Shown here: in pieces, positions 34,400 through 42,278 of the stretch
Layout of the letters: every line of letters starts with the position of its first letter
Position numbering within the stretch: the first letter of the stretch is position 1
Assembly (NCBI GenBank): GCA_017634555.1
Contig: JAGBNF010000038.1
Coordinates: 24,630-88,629, forward strand
Length of the DNA: 64,000 bases
From: Eubacterium sp.
Lineage (GTDB): Bacteria > Bacillota > Clostridia > Lachnospirales > Lachnospiraceae
Direction of reading: 5' to 3'
The notes under the pieces: generated by a model
Seen by the model: the letters and a program-made list of their open reading frames with translations, nothing else
Databases searched by the model: none
Told to the model about the DNA's origin: nothing
Program-made: the position numbers and the translations under genes

Positions 34400-34488
34400 G
34401 TTAATTGGTTGGTCGGGGCGTTGATCAAAGGGGTTTGAGTCGCGGCTGATCATGGGGAAAAACTAGAATAACGTATGGAGGTAGCGGC

Positions 34489-36561
34489 ATGAATGTATTT
34501 ACTACGGATAAAATCCGTAACGTTGTCCTTCTAGGACATGGGGGCAGTGGCAAGACTTCACTTGTTGAGGCAATTGCGTATCTGGCTGGAATGACTAATC
34601 GTATGGGAACCATTGAAGGCGGCAATACGATAAGTGACTATGACAAGGAGGAAACCAAGAGAAAAATTTCTCTTAAGACCACGGTAGTTCCTATCCCATG
34701 GGAAGAGTATAAGATCAATCTTCTGGATACTCCGGGATATCCTGACTTTATAGGTGAGGTTGAGGAGGCTGTAGCTGTAGCTGATGCTGCAATTATCGTT
34801 GTATCCGGTAAGACAGGTATCGAAGAGGGAACAATACGAGCATGGGAGTTCTGTGAGAAGAGAAAGCTTCCGAGAATCGTATTTGTCACAGACATGGATG
34901 TTGATAAGGCAAGCTTCCGAGAGGTTGTTCAGCGACTTCAGGAAATGTACGGAAAGAGAATCGCTCCTTTCCACCTTCCAATCCGTGAGAATGAGCAGTT
35001 TGTAGGATATGTAAATGTTATCCAGCAGAAGGCTAAGAGATGGAATGACAAGGGAACAGTTGATAAGTTTGACGTTCCTGATTATTCATATGAGAATCTT
35101 AATATCTGTCGTGACGCTCTGGTTGAGGCGGTTGCAGAGACCAGTGAAGAGTTCATGGAAAGATATTTCAACGGTGATGAGTTCTCAGAGGATGAGATCC
35201 GTCAGGCACTTCGTGTAGGTGTATGTGATGGTTCCGTAGTTCCTGTGCTTATGGGTTCAAATACCATGGCAAGAGGACAGTATACTCTGATGGCTGATAT
35301 CATCAAGTATTTCCCAAGCCCTGATAAATGTAAGTGTGCGGGAATTAATACAACAAATAACGAAGTATTTGAAGCGGACTACGACTTCGCTAAGCCAAAG
35401 TCAGCATATATCTTCAAGTCTATCGTTGATCCATATATCGGAAAGTATTCACTTATTAAGGTTAATTCCGGAGTTCTTAAGCCGGATGATACACTTTATA
35501 ATTATCATCGTGATGCTGAAGAGAAGCTTGGAAAGCTTTACGTTATTACAGGAAGCAAGGTTGAAGAGGTTAAGGAGCTTCACGCAGGTGATATCGGAGC
35601 ACTGGCTAAGCTTGCAGTAAGCCAGACAACAGATACACTTTCAATGAAGAAGACACCTGTTACCTACATCCGTACAGCTATCTCAAAGCCTTATGTATAT
35701 CTTAAGTATACAGCTAAGACAAAGGGCGAAGAGGACAAGATATCTCAGGCTCTTACAAAGATGATGATGGAAGATCTTACTCTCAAGTATGTTAACGACA
35801 GTGAGAACGGACAGACACTTATCTATGGTATAAGCGGAACTCATATCGATGTTGTTAAGAGTGTACTTGCTGAGAAGTATAAGGTTGAGATCGAGCTTTC
35901 ACGTCCGAGAATCGCATTCAAGGAGACTATCAGAAAGAAAGCTGATACAGAATATAAGTATAAGAAGCAGTCAGGTGGTCATGGCCAGTACGGACATGTA
36001 AAGATCATCGTTGAGCCTTCAGGTGATATGGAGACTCCTTACATCTTCGAGCAGACTGTGGTCGGTGGAGCAGTTCCTAAGAATTACTTCCCTGCAGTTG
36101 AGAAGGGTATTGCAGAATCTGTCAAGGCAGGTCCTCTTGCAGGATATCCTGTTCTCGGTGTTAAGGTTAATCTCTATGATGGAAGCTACCATGCAGTAGA
36201 TTCATCAGAGCTTGCGTTCAAGGTTGCTACAGAGCAGGCCTTCAAACAGGGCTTCTTAGATGCAAGTCCGGTTCTCCTTGAGCCGATCGCATCTCTCAGA
36301 GTAGTAGTTCCTGATCAGTATACAGGTGATATCATGGGAGACCTTAACAAGCGTCGTGCAAGAGTTCTGGGAATGAATCCTCTCGGAAACGGATATCATG
36401 AGATACTTGCAGATATTCCTTATCTTGAGCTTTATGAGTATGATACAAAGCTTTATTCAATGACAAGAGGAAGCGGTGTATTCTCTTATGAGTTTGCAAG
36501 ATATGAGCAGGCACCTGATGATGTAGCTAAGAAGGAAATCGAGGCTGCAGCTGAGAAATAA
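34489..36561 (+). CDS. EF-G paralogue (translation factor GTPase, FusA2-like)
   Basis: A 690-residue GTPase with all five EF-G domains: P-loop GHGGSGKTSL near residue 16, switch I region TISDYDKEETKRKISL, G3 DTPGYPDFIGE near residue 82, and the C-terminal domains IV-V with KKQSGGHGQYGHVKI. The canonical G4 motif NKxD, which recognises guanine, reads TDMD here (FVTDMDVDKAS). G3 also reads DTPGY, not the DTPGH of classical EF-G. It therefore belongs to the EF-G-like group often found in addition to the main fusA, not to the essential one. RBS TGGAGGTAG precedes the ATG. Its function, possibly stress or ribosome rescue, is inference. Confidence 0.93.
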   Translation: MNVFTTDKIRNVVLLGHGGSGKTSLVEAIAYLAGMTNRMGTIEGGNTISDYDKEETKRKISLKTTVVPIPWEEYKINLLDTPGYPDFIGEVEEAVAVADAAIIVVSGKTGIEEGTIRAWEFCEKRKLPRIVFVTDMDVDKASFREVVQRLQEMYGKRIAPFHLPIRENEQFVGYVNVIQQKAKRWNDKGTVDKFDVPDYSYENLNICRDALVEAVAETSEEFMERYFNGDEFSEDEIRQALRVGVCDGSVVPVLMGSNTMARGQYTLMADIIKYFPSPDKCKCAGINTTNNEVFEADYDFAKPKSAYIFKSIVDPYIGKYSLIKVNSGVLKPDDTLYNYHRDAEEKLGKLYVITGSKVEEVKELHAGDIGALAKLAVSQTTDTLSMKKTPVTYIRTAISKPYVYLKYTAKTKGEEDKISQALTKMMMEDLTLKYVNDSENGQTLIYGISGTHIDVVKSVLAEKYKVEIELSRPRIAFKETIRKKADTEYKYKKQSGGHGQYGHVKIIVEPSGDMETPYIFEQTVVGGAVPKNYFPAVEKGIAESVKAGPLAGYPVLGVKVNLYDGSYHAVDSSELAFKVATEQAFKQGFLDASPVLLEPIASLRVVVPDQYTGDIMGDLNKRRARVLGMNPLGNGYHEILADIPYLELYEYDTKLYSMTRGSGVFSYEFARYEQAPDDVAKKEIEAAAEK

Positions 36562-36577
36562 TAAAATGTGATCAAGG

Positions 36578-36617
36578 CTGTTGCGAGGCAGAAATGCATC
36601 GCAACAGCTTTTTTTTG
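36578..36617 (+). terminator. Terminator after the EF-G paralogue
   Basis: The stem CTGTTGCGA/TCGCAACAG (36578-36586 with 36599-36607) with a 12-base loop is followed by CTTTTTTTT. A strong intrinsic terminator. Confidence 0.92.
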
Positions 36618-36679
36618 TGGGATTATATCCTGTTCAGACAAGATTAATGATATTTTAATCTTATTTTTGTAATTAGGTG

Positions 36680-36709
36680 TTGCATGGTCATATACTCCAC
36701 ATTTATAAT
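36680..36709 (+). promoter_or_regulatory. Promoter for the AI-2E permease / phospholipid operon
   Basis: TTGCAT (36680-36685) and a perfect TATAAT (36704-36709), 18 bases apart, lie about 70 bases before the TTG start at 36778 and after the EF-G terminator. This is the probable promoter for the run of genes up to 41581. Confidence 0.6.
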
Positions 36710-36777
36710 ATTGTAGGTGTTGAAAAAGTATTTATATATGACATAAGTGTCAAAAGATACAGTGGAGGAACCTTAAA

Positions 36778-38304
36778 TTGGGGCTTTTCAAAGATAAAAA
36801 GGCAATGAGGATAGTTAAGGCGGGATCTGTTCTTATCCTGTTATATTTTGTACTTAACAATCTTGGTATGCTGTTCGGTGTGCTGAGGAAGGTGATAAAG
36901 GTATGCATGCCTTTTATCATCGGTGCAGCCATGGCATACATCCTTAATGTTCCTATGAGAAGAGTCGAGCAGGGCTTCTTCAGAAACAGAGAAAAGTATA
37001 ATGGTGAGAAATGGGATAAGAGGAGAAGGGTGATCGCACTTACGATTACACTGTTCCTTACAATTCTGGTTTTCGCACTTGTTGCATATCTGGTAATCCC
37101 TCAGTTGATCGATACTATCGCTCAGCTGGTGAGACAGATACCATCAGGTATTAAAAATGTTACCAAATGGGCAGAGGGACTTTTTGTAAAGTATCCGGAT
37201 ATCTATGAGAAGATCGAGTCGTGGGCTGCAGACTGGCAGAACATTCTTCAGAAGGTTATGATCTTTGTGAGAGATAAGCTGAGTGATATCCTTGCAGGAG
37301 GAATCAATGCGGTTTCGGGAATCGTATCGGGACTGCTTAACTTTATCATCGGCTTTATATTCTCAATCTATATTCTCCTTCAGAAGGAGAAGCTGTCCGA
37401 TCAGTGTATGAAGCTTCTTTATACATTTCTTGAGAAGAAACATGCAGACTGGTGGATGAATGTTGCGGACAGAGCAGATAAGACTTTTACAGGCTTTGTA
37501 TCGGGACAGTGTGTGGAAGCTATAATCATCGGTATTATGTTTTTCATAGTCATGACGATCTTCAGACTTCCGTATACACTGCTTATAAGTATTACGATCG
37601 CAGTGCTTGCGCTTATTCCTATCGTGGGAACCATTATCGGATGTCTGGTAGGATGTATTCTTATCCTGCTTGTTGCACCGGTAAAGGTACTTGTGTTCGT
37701 AATTATCTTTATAGTTATTCAGCAGATAGAAGGAAACTTTATTTATCCTTTCGTAGTAGGTAATTCTGTCGGACTTCCGGGAATCTGGGTTCTCGTATCC
37801 CTTACTGTGGGCGGAAGCCTGTTCGGTGTAGCGGGAATGGTCGTATTCATTCCGCTTGTCTCCGTATTATATGCACTGTTCAGAGAGTATGTACATGACA
37901 AGCTTATGGAGAAGGGGATGCTTACCGCAGATTATAAGCTGAAGGTTGTCCGTGAAAAGAAAGAAGATATATTGGAGACTAAGGCTCCTGTGAAGAGAAG
38001 GGGAAGAAGAGCTGCAAAGGCAGTTCAGGACAATACGGCTGATAACAAAGCAGCTGATGAAAAGACTGCTGAATCGTCTGCTGCTGATAAGAATGATAAA
38101 ATGACTGACGGTGATAAGACTGACGAGAAGTCTGATATTGATGACGATGACGACGATGGTGATGATGATTCGTTGGATGATACACCGACAGAGAAGCTGA
38201 TAGAGAATGATGCACCTACTGAGAATCTTGTTGCAGAGAAGCCTCAGCAGAACAGAACATCAACTCCGCGTAAGAAGCGCGGCTCTTCGCGCAGAAAAAG
38301 ATAA
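36778..38304 (+). CDS. AI-2E family permease (UPF0118)
   Basis: A 508-residue membrane protein of the AI-2E/PerM (UPF0118) family, with about eight helices between residues 10 and 370. Family landmarks are PFIIGAAMAYILNVPM, VSGLLNFIIGFIFSIYIL and LALIPIVGTIIGCLVG. The last 130 residues are a low-complexity cytoplasmic tail with Ala/Lys/Asp runs (a block of Asp and Gly near residue 458) and a basic end, TPRKKRGSSRRKR. Members have been tied to Na+/H+ exchange or autoinducer export, so the substrate is open. The start is TTG at 36778, with GTGGAGGA 8 bases upstream. Confidence 0.87.
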   Translation: MGLFKDKKAMRIVKAGSVLILLYFVLNNLGMLFGVLRKVIKVCMPFIIGAAMAYILNVPMRRVEQGFFRNREKYNGEKWDKRRRVIALTITLFLTILVFALVAYLVIPQLIDTIAQLVRQIPSGIKNVTKWAEGLFVKYPDIYEKIESWAADWQNILQKVMIFVRDKLSDILAGGINAVSGIVSGLLNFIIGFIFSIYILLQKEKLSDQCMKLLYTFLEKKHADWWMNVADRADKTFTGFVSGQCVEAIIIGIMFFIVMTIFRLPYTLLISITIAVLALIPIVGTIIGCLVGCILILLVAPVKVLVFVIIFIVIQQIEGNFIYPFVVGNSVGLPGIWVLVSLTVGGSLFGVAGMVVFIPLVSVLYALFREYVHDKLMEKGMLTADYKLKVVREKKEDILETKAPVKRRGRRAAKAVQDNTADNKAADEKTAESSAADKNDKMTDGDKTDEKSDIDDDDDDGDDDSLDDTPTEKLIENDAPTENLVAEKPQQNRTSTPRKKRGSSRRKR

Positions 38305-38329
38305 AAAATTAAATTGGTAGATTATTGAT

Positions 38330-39382
38330 ATGGCTAAGCGAATACATCTGAATGATAAACAAAAGAAGATCTTCTGGGCAGTTTTCTCAATGGCTTTGGC
38401 GGTCTTTACCATTTGGATGGTATATAAGAGAAGTGAAGGGCTTTCGGTTAAGGACATAATTGCGGCGGCGTCCGGAGCAAATAAGATATGGTTCGGTCTC
38501 GCAATTATAGCATCTGCACTTTTCATCTGGTTCGAAGGAGTTGCAATTCTTTCAATCCTTAAGGGTGCGGGATATAAGAAAAGCCGGTTTCAGGGACTGA
38601 TATACAGTACCTCCGATATTTACTTTTCTGCCATAACTCCGTCGGCGACAGGAGGTCAGCCGGCAAGTGCATACTTTATGATGAGGGACGGAATACCGGG
38701 AGGTGTTGTTACCGCAACACTTATCCTCAATCTTATGATGTACACGATTTCCATAGTAGTTCTTGGAATCTGTGCGGTCATCATTCATCCGGGAGTATTC
38801 TTCGGATTCAGTAAGGTATCTAAGATCCTTATCATATGTGGCTTCACGGCACTTACAGTGCTTGCGTCCATATTTATGCTCATATTAAAGAAGGGTGAGA
38901 AGTTCTTTGATATTCTCGCAAAGTTTCTCACATTTCTTCATAAAAAGAAGATTATTAAGAAGCTGGATAAAAAGCTGGCAAAGCTGGATAAGGTTAAGAC
39001 TGATTATGCAAGCTGTGCCGAGATCATATCGGGAAGACCGGATGTCCTGCTGAAAGCATTTATGTGGAACTATCTGCAGAGAGGTTCACAGGTCATGGTT
39101 CCGATGCTGATCCACATTTCCCTCGGTGGAAAGCTGGCAGAGGCATTTAAGCTTTTTACCAGTCAGTGTCTTATAACGATAGGATATAATTTTGTCCCAG
39201 TACCGGGTGCCATGGGAATTGCCGATTATCTCATGGTTGATGGCTTTTCGGGAATCATGGGACGTGAGGCAGCATTTGAGCTGGAAATGCTGAGCCGCGG
39301 ACTTACATTTTATATATGTGTCAGTGTCAGCGGAATTATTACATTAATCGGATATTTTATCAGAAGGGGAGTTAAGAAATGA
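38330..39382 (+). CDS. YbhN/AglD-like lysyl-PG-synthase-type membrane protein (flippase-like)
   Basis: A 350-residue protein of the UPF0104/YbhN family (the membrane domain of lysylphosphatidylglycerol synthase, without the catalytic C-domain). The motif SAITPSATGGQPASAYFMMR near residue 105 and the C-terminal VPVPGAMGIADYLM are diagnostic, with about eight helices. Such proteins are thought to move lipids or lipid-linked sugars across the membrane. It ends 4 bases into the pssA gene (ATGA overlap), so it is coupled to phosphatidylserine synthesis, and a lipid-handling role is a reasonable inference. Confidence 0.87.
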   Translation: MAKRIHLNDKQKKIFWAVFSMALAVFTIWMVYKRSEGLSVKDIIAAASGANKIWFGLAIIASALFIWFEGVAILSILKGAGYKKSRFQGLIYSTSDIYFSAITPSATGGQPASAYFMMRDGIPGGVVTATLILNLMMYTISIVVLGICAVIIHPGVFFGFSKVSKILIICGFTALTVLASIFMLILKKGEKFFDILAKFLTFLHKKKIIKKLDKKLAKLDKVKTDYASCAEIISGRPDVLLKAFMWNYLQRGSQVMVPMLIHISLGGKLAEAFKLFTSQCLITIGYNFVPVPGAMGIADYLMVDGFSGIMGREAAFELEMLSRGLTFYICVSVSGIITLIGYFIRRGVKK

Positions 39383-40080
39383 TAGGTGTTTATGATTACA
39401 CTGTCATTCTCACATATTTATCTATAATGTCAGGAGCTACGGGGATTTTTGTTTCACTTCAGGGATACGGCCATCCGTATATTGGAGTGTTTTTCCTGCT
39501 TCTGTCTGGATTATGCGATGCATTTGACGGAAAGGTTGCCCGTACAAAGAAGAACAGAACAAAGCTTGAGAAGAGCTTCGGTGTTCAGGTGGATTCGCTT
39601 GCGGATCTTGTAAGCTTCGGTGTACTTCCGGCATGTATAGGAATGGCAATGCTCAGAGTGAGTGAGAGATACAGTGCACTTAAGTTTATCAATGAGCTCA
39701 CCAGAAAAGTAAGCTGGTATTCCGTAATCCTGACCATCATTGCTGCATTCTATGTTTTAGCTGCATTGATCAGACTTGCATACTTTAATGCAACGGAAGA
39801 AGAGAGAGAGGAAGAAATAGCAAAAACGGGAAGCATGCATTATACTGGACTTCCTGTAACCTCGGCGGCACTTATATTCCCGTTTGTGGTTCTGGTACAT
39901 TTTTTTACAAGATTTGATTTCTCTTTATTGTACTTTCTCGTGCTTCTCTTAGTGGCAATACTTTTCATATGTCCTTTCAAGATTAAAAAGATGGGCGGAA
40001 AAGCACTCTATGTACTTGTATCCATAGGTGTTATTGAGTGTATCTTACTGGTTTGGTTTTTATGGAGTCATTTGAGATAG
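39379..40080 (+). CDS. pssA: CDP-diacylglycerol-serine O-phosphatidyltransferase
   Basis: A CDP-alcohol phosphatidyltransferase with the full motif: DGKVART near residue 53, then GVQVDSLADLVSFG (D-G-x2-A-R-x(n)-G-x3-D-x3-D). Six or so helices; 233 residues. It should make phosphatidylserine from CDP-diacylglycerol and serine (EC 2.7.8.8). The next gene, for phosphatidylserine decarboxylase, starts at the base right after the TAG stop, which strongly supports the Pss assignment over other CDP-alcohol transferases. Its start overlaps the YbhN-like gene. Confidence 0.93.
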   Translation: MIGVYDYTVILTYLSIMSGATGIFVSLQGYGHPYIGVFFLLLSGLCDAFDGKVARTKKNRTKLEKSFGVQVDSLADLVSFGVLPACIGMAMLRVSERYSALKFINELTRKVSWYSVILTIIAAFYVLAALIRLAYFNATEEEREEEIAKTGSMHYTGLPVTSAALIFPFVVLVHFFTRFDFSLLYFLVLLLVAILFICPFKIKKMGGKALYVLVSIGVIECILLVWFLWSHLR

Positions 40081-40905
40081 ATGGCGATACTGGATTTTTT
40101 ATATAAAACTGTTCCGGGCAGGCTGATTCTGAAGCCGTTGACATCGAGGGCACTGTCTGAAATGTCCGGAAAGCTGATGGATACGAAGGCTTCGGGAATT
40201 CTGATCAAACCCTTTGCAAAGAAGAACGGCATAAAATGTGCGGATTATATTCTGGATGATGTGAAGAGTTTTAATGACTTCTTCTGCAGAAGGATCAAGG
40301 ACGGCCTCAGACCTGTCGATTTGGATAAGGCGAATCTTGTTGCCCCGTGCGACGGACTGCTTACAGCATATAAGATCGATTCGGATACGGTGCTTCCGGT
40401 AAAGCAAAGCCGATTCTCCATAAGAGCGCTGCTGCGTGACAGCAAGCTTGCAAAAAACTTTGAAGGCGGAACGGCACTGGTATTCCGTTTATGCGTGAAT
40501 CATTATCACAGATACAGTTTCTTTGATTCGGGACGCTGTTATAAGAACAGAAGGATCAATGGTATATATCATACGGTAAGACCGGTCGCTCTGTCGGGGT
40601 TTCCTGTTTTTACCGAGAATACAAGAGAATATGTCGTTATTGATACGGAAGGCTTTGGCAGAGCCGTACAGATGGAAGTGGGAGCTATGCTTGTCGGTCG
40701 TATCGTTAATGAGAAATATAGTAATACAAGGGTTATACGCGGTGAAGAGAAGGGCTATTTTGAATATGGGGGTTCAACAATCATAGTGCTTCTCGGTAAG
40801 GACCGTGCAAAGCTTAGGGAAGACATTTTACAAAACTCTTTGGCAGGGGAAGAGACTTCCGTAAGCATGGGCGAAGTAATAGGAGTGAAGGATGGAAACA
40901 ACTAA
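40081..40905 (+). CDS. psd: Phosphatidylserine decarboxylase
   Basis: Psd (EC 4.1.1.65), 274 residues, converting phosphatidylserine to phosphatidylethanolamine. The self-cleavage motif is GGST in YFEYGGSTIIVLLG near residue 235, which yields the pyruvoyl group. VNHYHRYSFFDSG carries the active His, and FNDFFCRRIKDGLRP is also conserved. It has the shape of the type II clostridial enzymes. The ATG follows the pssA stop with no spacer, so translation is probably coupled. Its 3' end overlaps the next start by 14 bases. Confidence 0.94.
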   Translation: MAILDFLYKTVPGRLILKPLTSRALSEMSGKLMDTKASGILIKPFAKKNGIKCADYILDDVKSFNDFFCRRIKDGLRPVDLDKANLVAPCDGLLTAYKIDSDTVLPVKQSRFSIRALLRDSKLAKNFEGGTALVFRLCVNHYHRYSFFDSGRCYKNRRINGIYHTVRPVALSGFPVFTENTREYVVIDTEGFGRAVQMEVGAMLVGRIVNEKYSNTRVIRGEEKGYFEYGGSTIIVLLGKDRAKLREDILQNSLAGEETSVSMGEVIGVKDGNN

Positions 40906-41581
40906 GAAAAAGAATATCATGCTCAGGTTTCTGCCTGTACATGGTTGGATTGCAGTTTTCGTTATGGTTGCCGTTAATATGATAGTCTATAACGGAAGCA
41001 GGGTTATTACGAAGACGATGGATCATCATAATCTGACGTCGATACTGGATTACAACATACCTTTCATCAAGGAATTTGTGGTTGTGTATATACCGATCGC
41101 ATATTTCCAGTGGGTATACGGATTTTATCTTGCGGCACGCGAGAATAAAATGATCTGTGCGAGGATTTTTGCAGCGGAGATATGTGCAAAGATTTTATGT
41201 CTTGTATGCTTCCTGCTGATACCTACAACAATGATGAGAGCGGATGTCCACGGTGCGGATTTCCTCAGCAGAGCGGTTTATACGGTATATCGTTTAGATG
41301 CTGCGGACAATCTGTTCCCGTCTATACATTGTCTTGAGAGCTATGTACTGCTCAGAACGGTTCTGTGGCTTGAGAAGGCACCGAAATGGTATAAGTATTT
41401 TACAGTACCTGCAAGCGTGCTCGTAATGATGTCCACAGTCTTTATGAAACAGCATGTTGTAGTCGATATCGTTGCTGCGATCGTGGTAGTTGAAATAGGC
41501 ATTCTTGCAGCAAAAAAAATATACAAAAGAAAGACTAAAATTTTGACAAAGGAAACTGAAAAAACACAATTAGTTTCTTGA
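40892..41581 (+). CDS. PAP2-superfamily membrane phosphatase
   Basis: A 229-residue membrane protein with about six helices and the PAP2/inositolphosphotransferase motifs: FPSIHC near residue 141 (P-S-x-H) and KQHVVVDIVAA near residue 188 (catalytic His plus Asp). Expected reaction: removal of phosphate from a lipid such as phosphatidic acid, or phosphotransfer. It overlaps psd by 14 bases and is the last gene of the phospholipid operon, closed by the terminator at 41607. The exact substrate is not evident. Confidence 0.85.
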   Translation: METTKKKNIMLRFLPVHGWIAVFVMVAVNMIVYNGSRVITKTMDHHNLTSILDYNIPFIKEFVVVYIPIAYFQWVYGFYLAARENKMICARIFAAEICAKILCLVCFLLIPTTMMRADVHGADFLSRAVYTVYRLDAADNLFPSIHCLESYVLLRTVLWLEKAPKWYKYFTVPASVLVMMSTVFMKQHVVVDIVAAIVVVEIGILAAKKIYKRKTKILTKETEKTQLVS

Positions 41582-41606
41582 AATGAATATATAAGTGTGA
41601 TACAAT
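41578..41606 (+). promoter_or_regulatory. Promoter of the TetR-galactoside operon
   Basis: TTGAAA (41578-41583), a 17-base spacer and TGATACAAT (extended -10, box 41601-41606). The -35 begins inside the last codons of the PAP2 gene. Transcription would start around 41613, inside the terminator stem that begins at 41607. Confidence 0.65.
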
Positions 41607-41646
41607 CAAGGAAACCGATAGAATATTATTGGTTTCCTTGTTTTTT
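41607..41646 (+). terminator. Terminator of the phospholipid operon, overlapping the next promoter start
   Basis: A perfect 10-bp stem, CAAGGAAACC/GGTTTCCTTG (41607-41616 with 41631-41640), and six T. It directly follows the -10 box at 41601. An mRNA started from that promoter lacks most of the left arm, so the hairpin can stop only the upstream operon. Confidence 0.9.
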
Positions 41647-41673
41647 ATGGATTTTTGTATAGGAGTGTTCGGT

Positions 41674-42234
41674 ATGGATTTAAGAGAAAACATTTTACAG
41701 GGTACTTTAGAGGTTTTTAATGCCAAGGGACTCAAGTTCACAATGGATGACATTGCTAAGAACAGAAAGATCAGTAAGAAGACCATTTATAAGGTTTTCC
41801 ATGATAAGGAGGAGATGTTCCTTGCAGTAGTTGATTATCTTTTTGACTGCATCAAGGATGAAGAGCAGAAGGTGGCAAATGATGAGTCACTTACTACACT
41901 CGAAAAGGTAAAGAAGATTCTCGGTGTATTACCGAACAGCTATATGGATATAGATTTCAGACAGCTTTACAGCGTAAGAGAAAGCTTTCCGAAGATCTAC
42001 AAGAAGATTGAGGAGAGACTTGAGAACGGATGGGAGCTTACAATCTCACTGATAGAACAGGGAATCGAGGAGGGCGTTATCAGACCTATCAGAATCCCGA
42101 TCCTTAAGATGATGCTTGAAGCATCTCTCGAGCAGTTCTTCCAGAGAGATGTGCTGGTTACAAATAAGATCAAATATCAGGATGCACTGGCAGAGGTGGT
42201 TGATATCCTGGTAGAAGGAATAGAGACAAAATAA
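41674..42234 (+). CDS. TetR-family transcriptional regulator
   Basis: A 186-residue TetR/AcrR-type regulator. The N-terminal helix-turn-helix is clear at residues 5-52 (FTMDDIAKNRKISKKTIYKV, then FHDKEEMFLAVVDYL); the C-terminal ligand-binding part is helical and unassigned. The ATG at 41674 has AGGAGTG 6 bases upstream and gives the usual short leader; an in-frame ATG at 41629 lies inside the terminator. It is followed after 44 bases by the GH2-GPH-GH36 genes on the same strand and probably represses that operon and itself. Confidence 0.92.
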   Translation: MDLRENILQGTLEVFNAKGLKFTMDDIAKNRKISKKTIYKVFHDKEEMFLAVVDYLFDCIKDEEQKVANDESLTTLEKVKKILGVLPNSYMDIDFRQLYSVRESFPKIYKKIEERLENGWELTISLIEQGIEEGVIRPIRIPILKMMLEASLEQFFQRDVLVTNKIKYQDALAEVVDILVEGIETK

Positions 42235-42278
42235 CAAAGTATTGGGGAAACAAAAAACAGGATGTACGGAGGTGTGCA

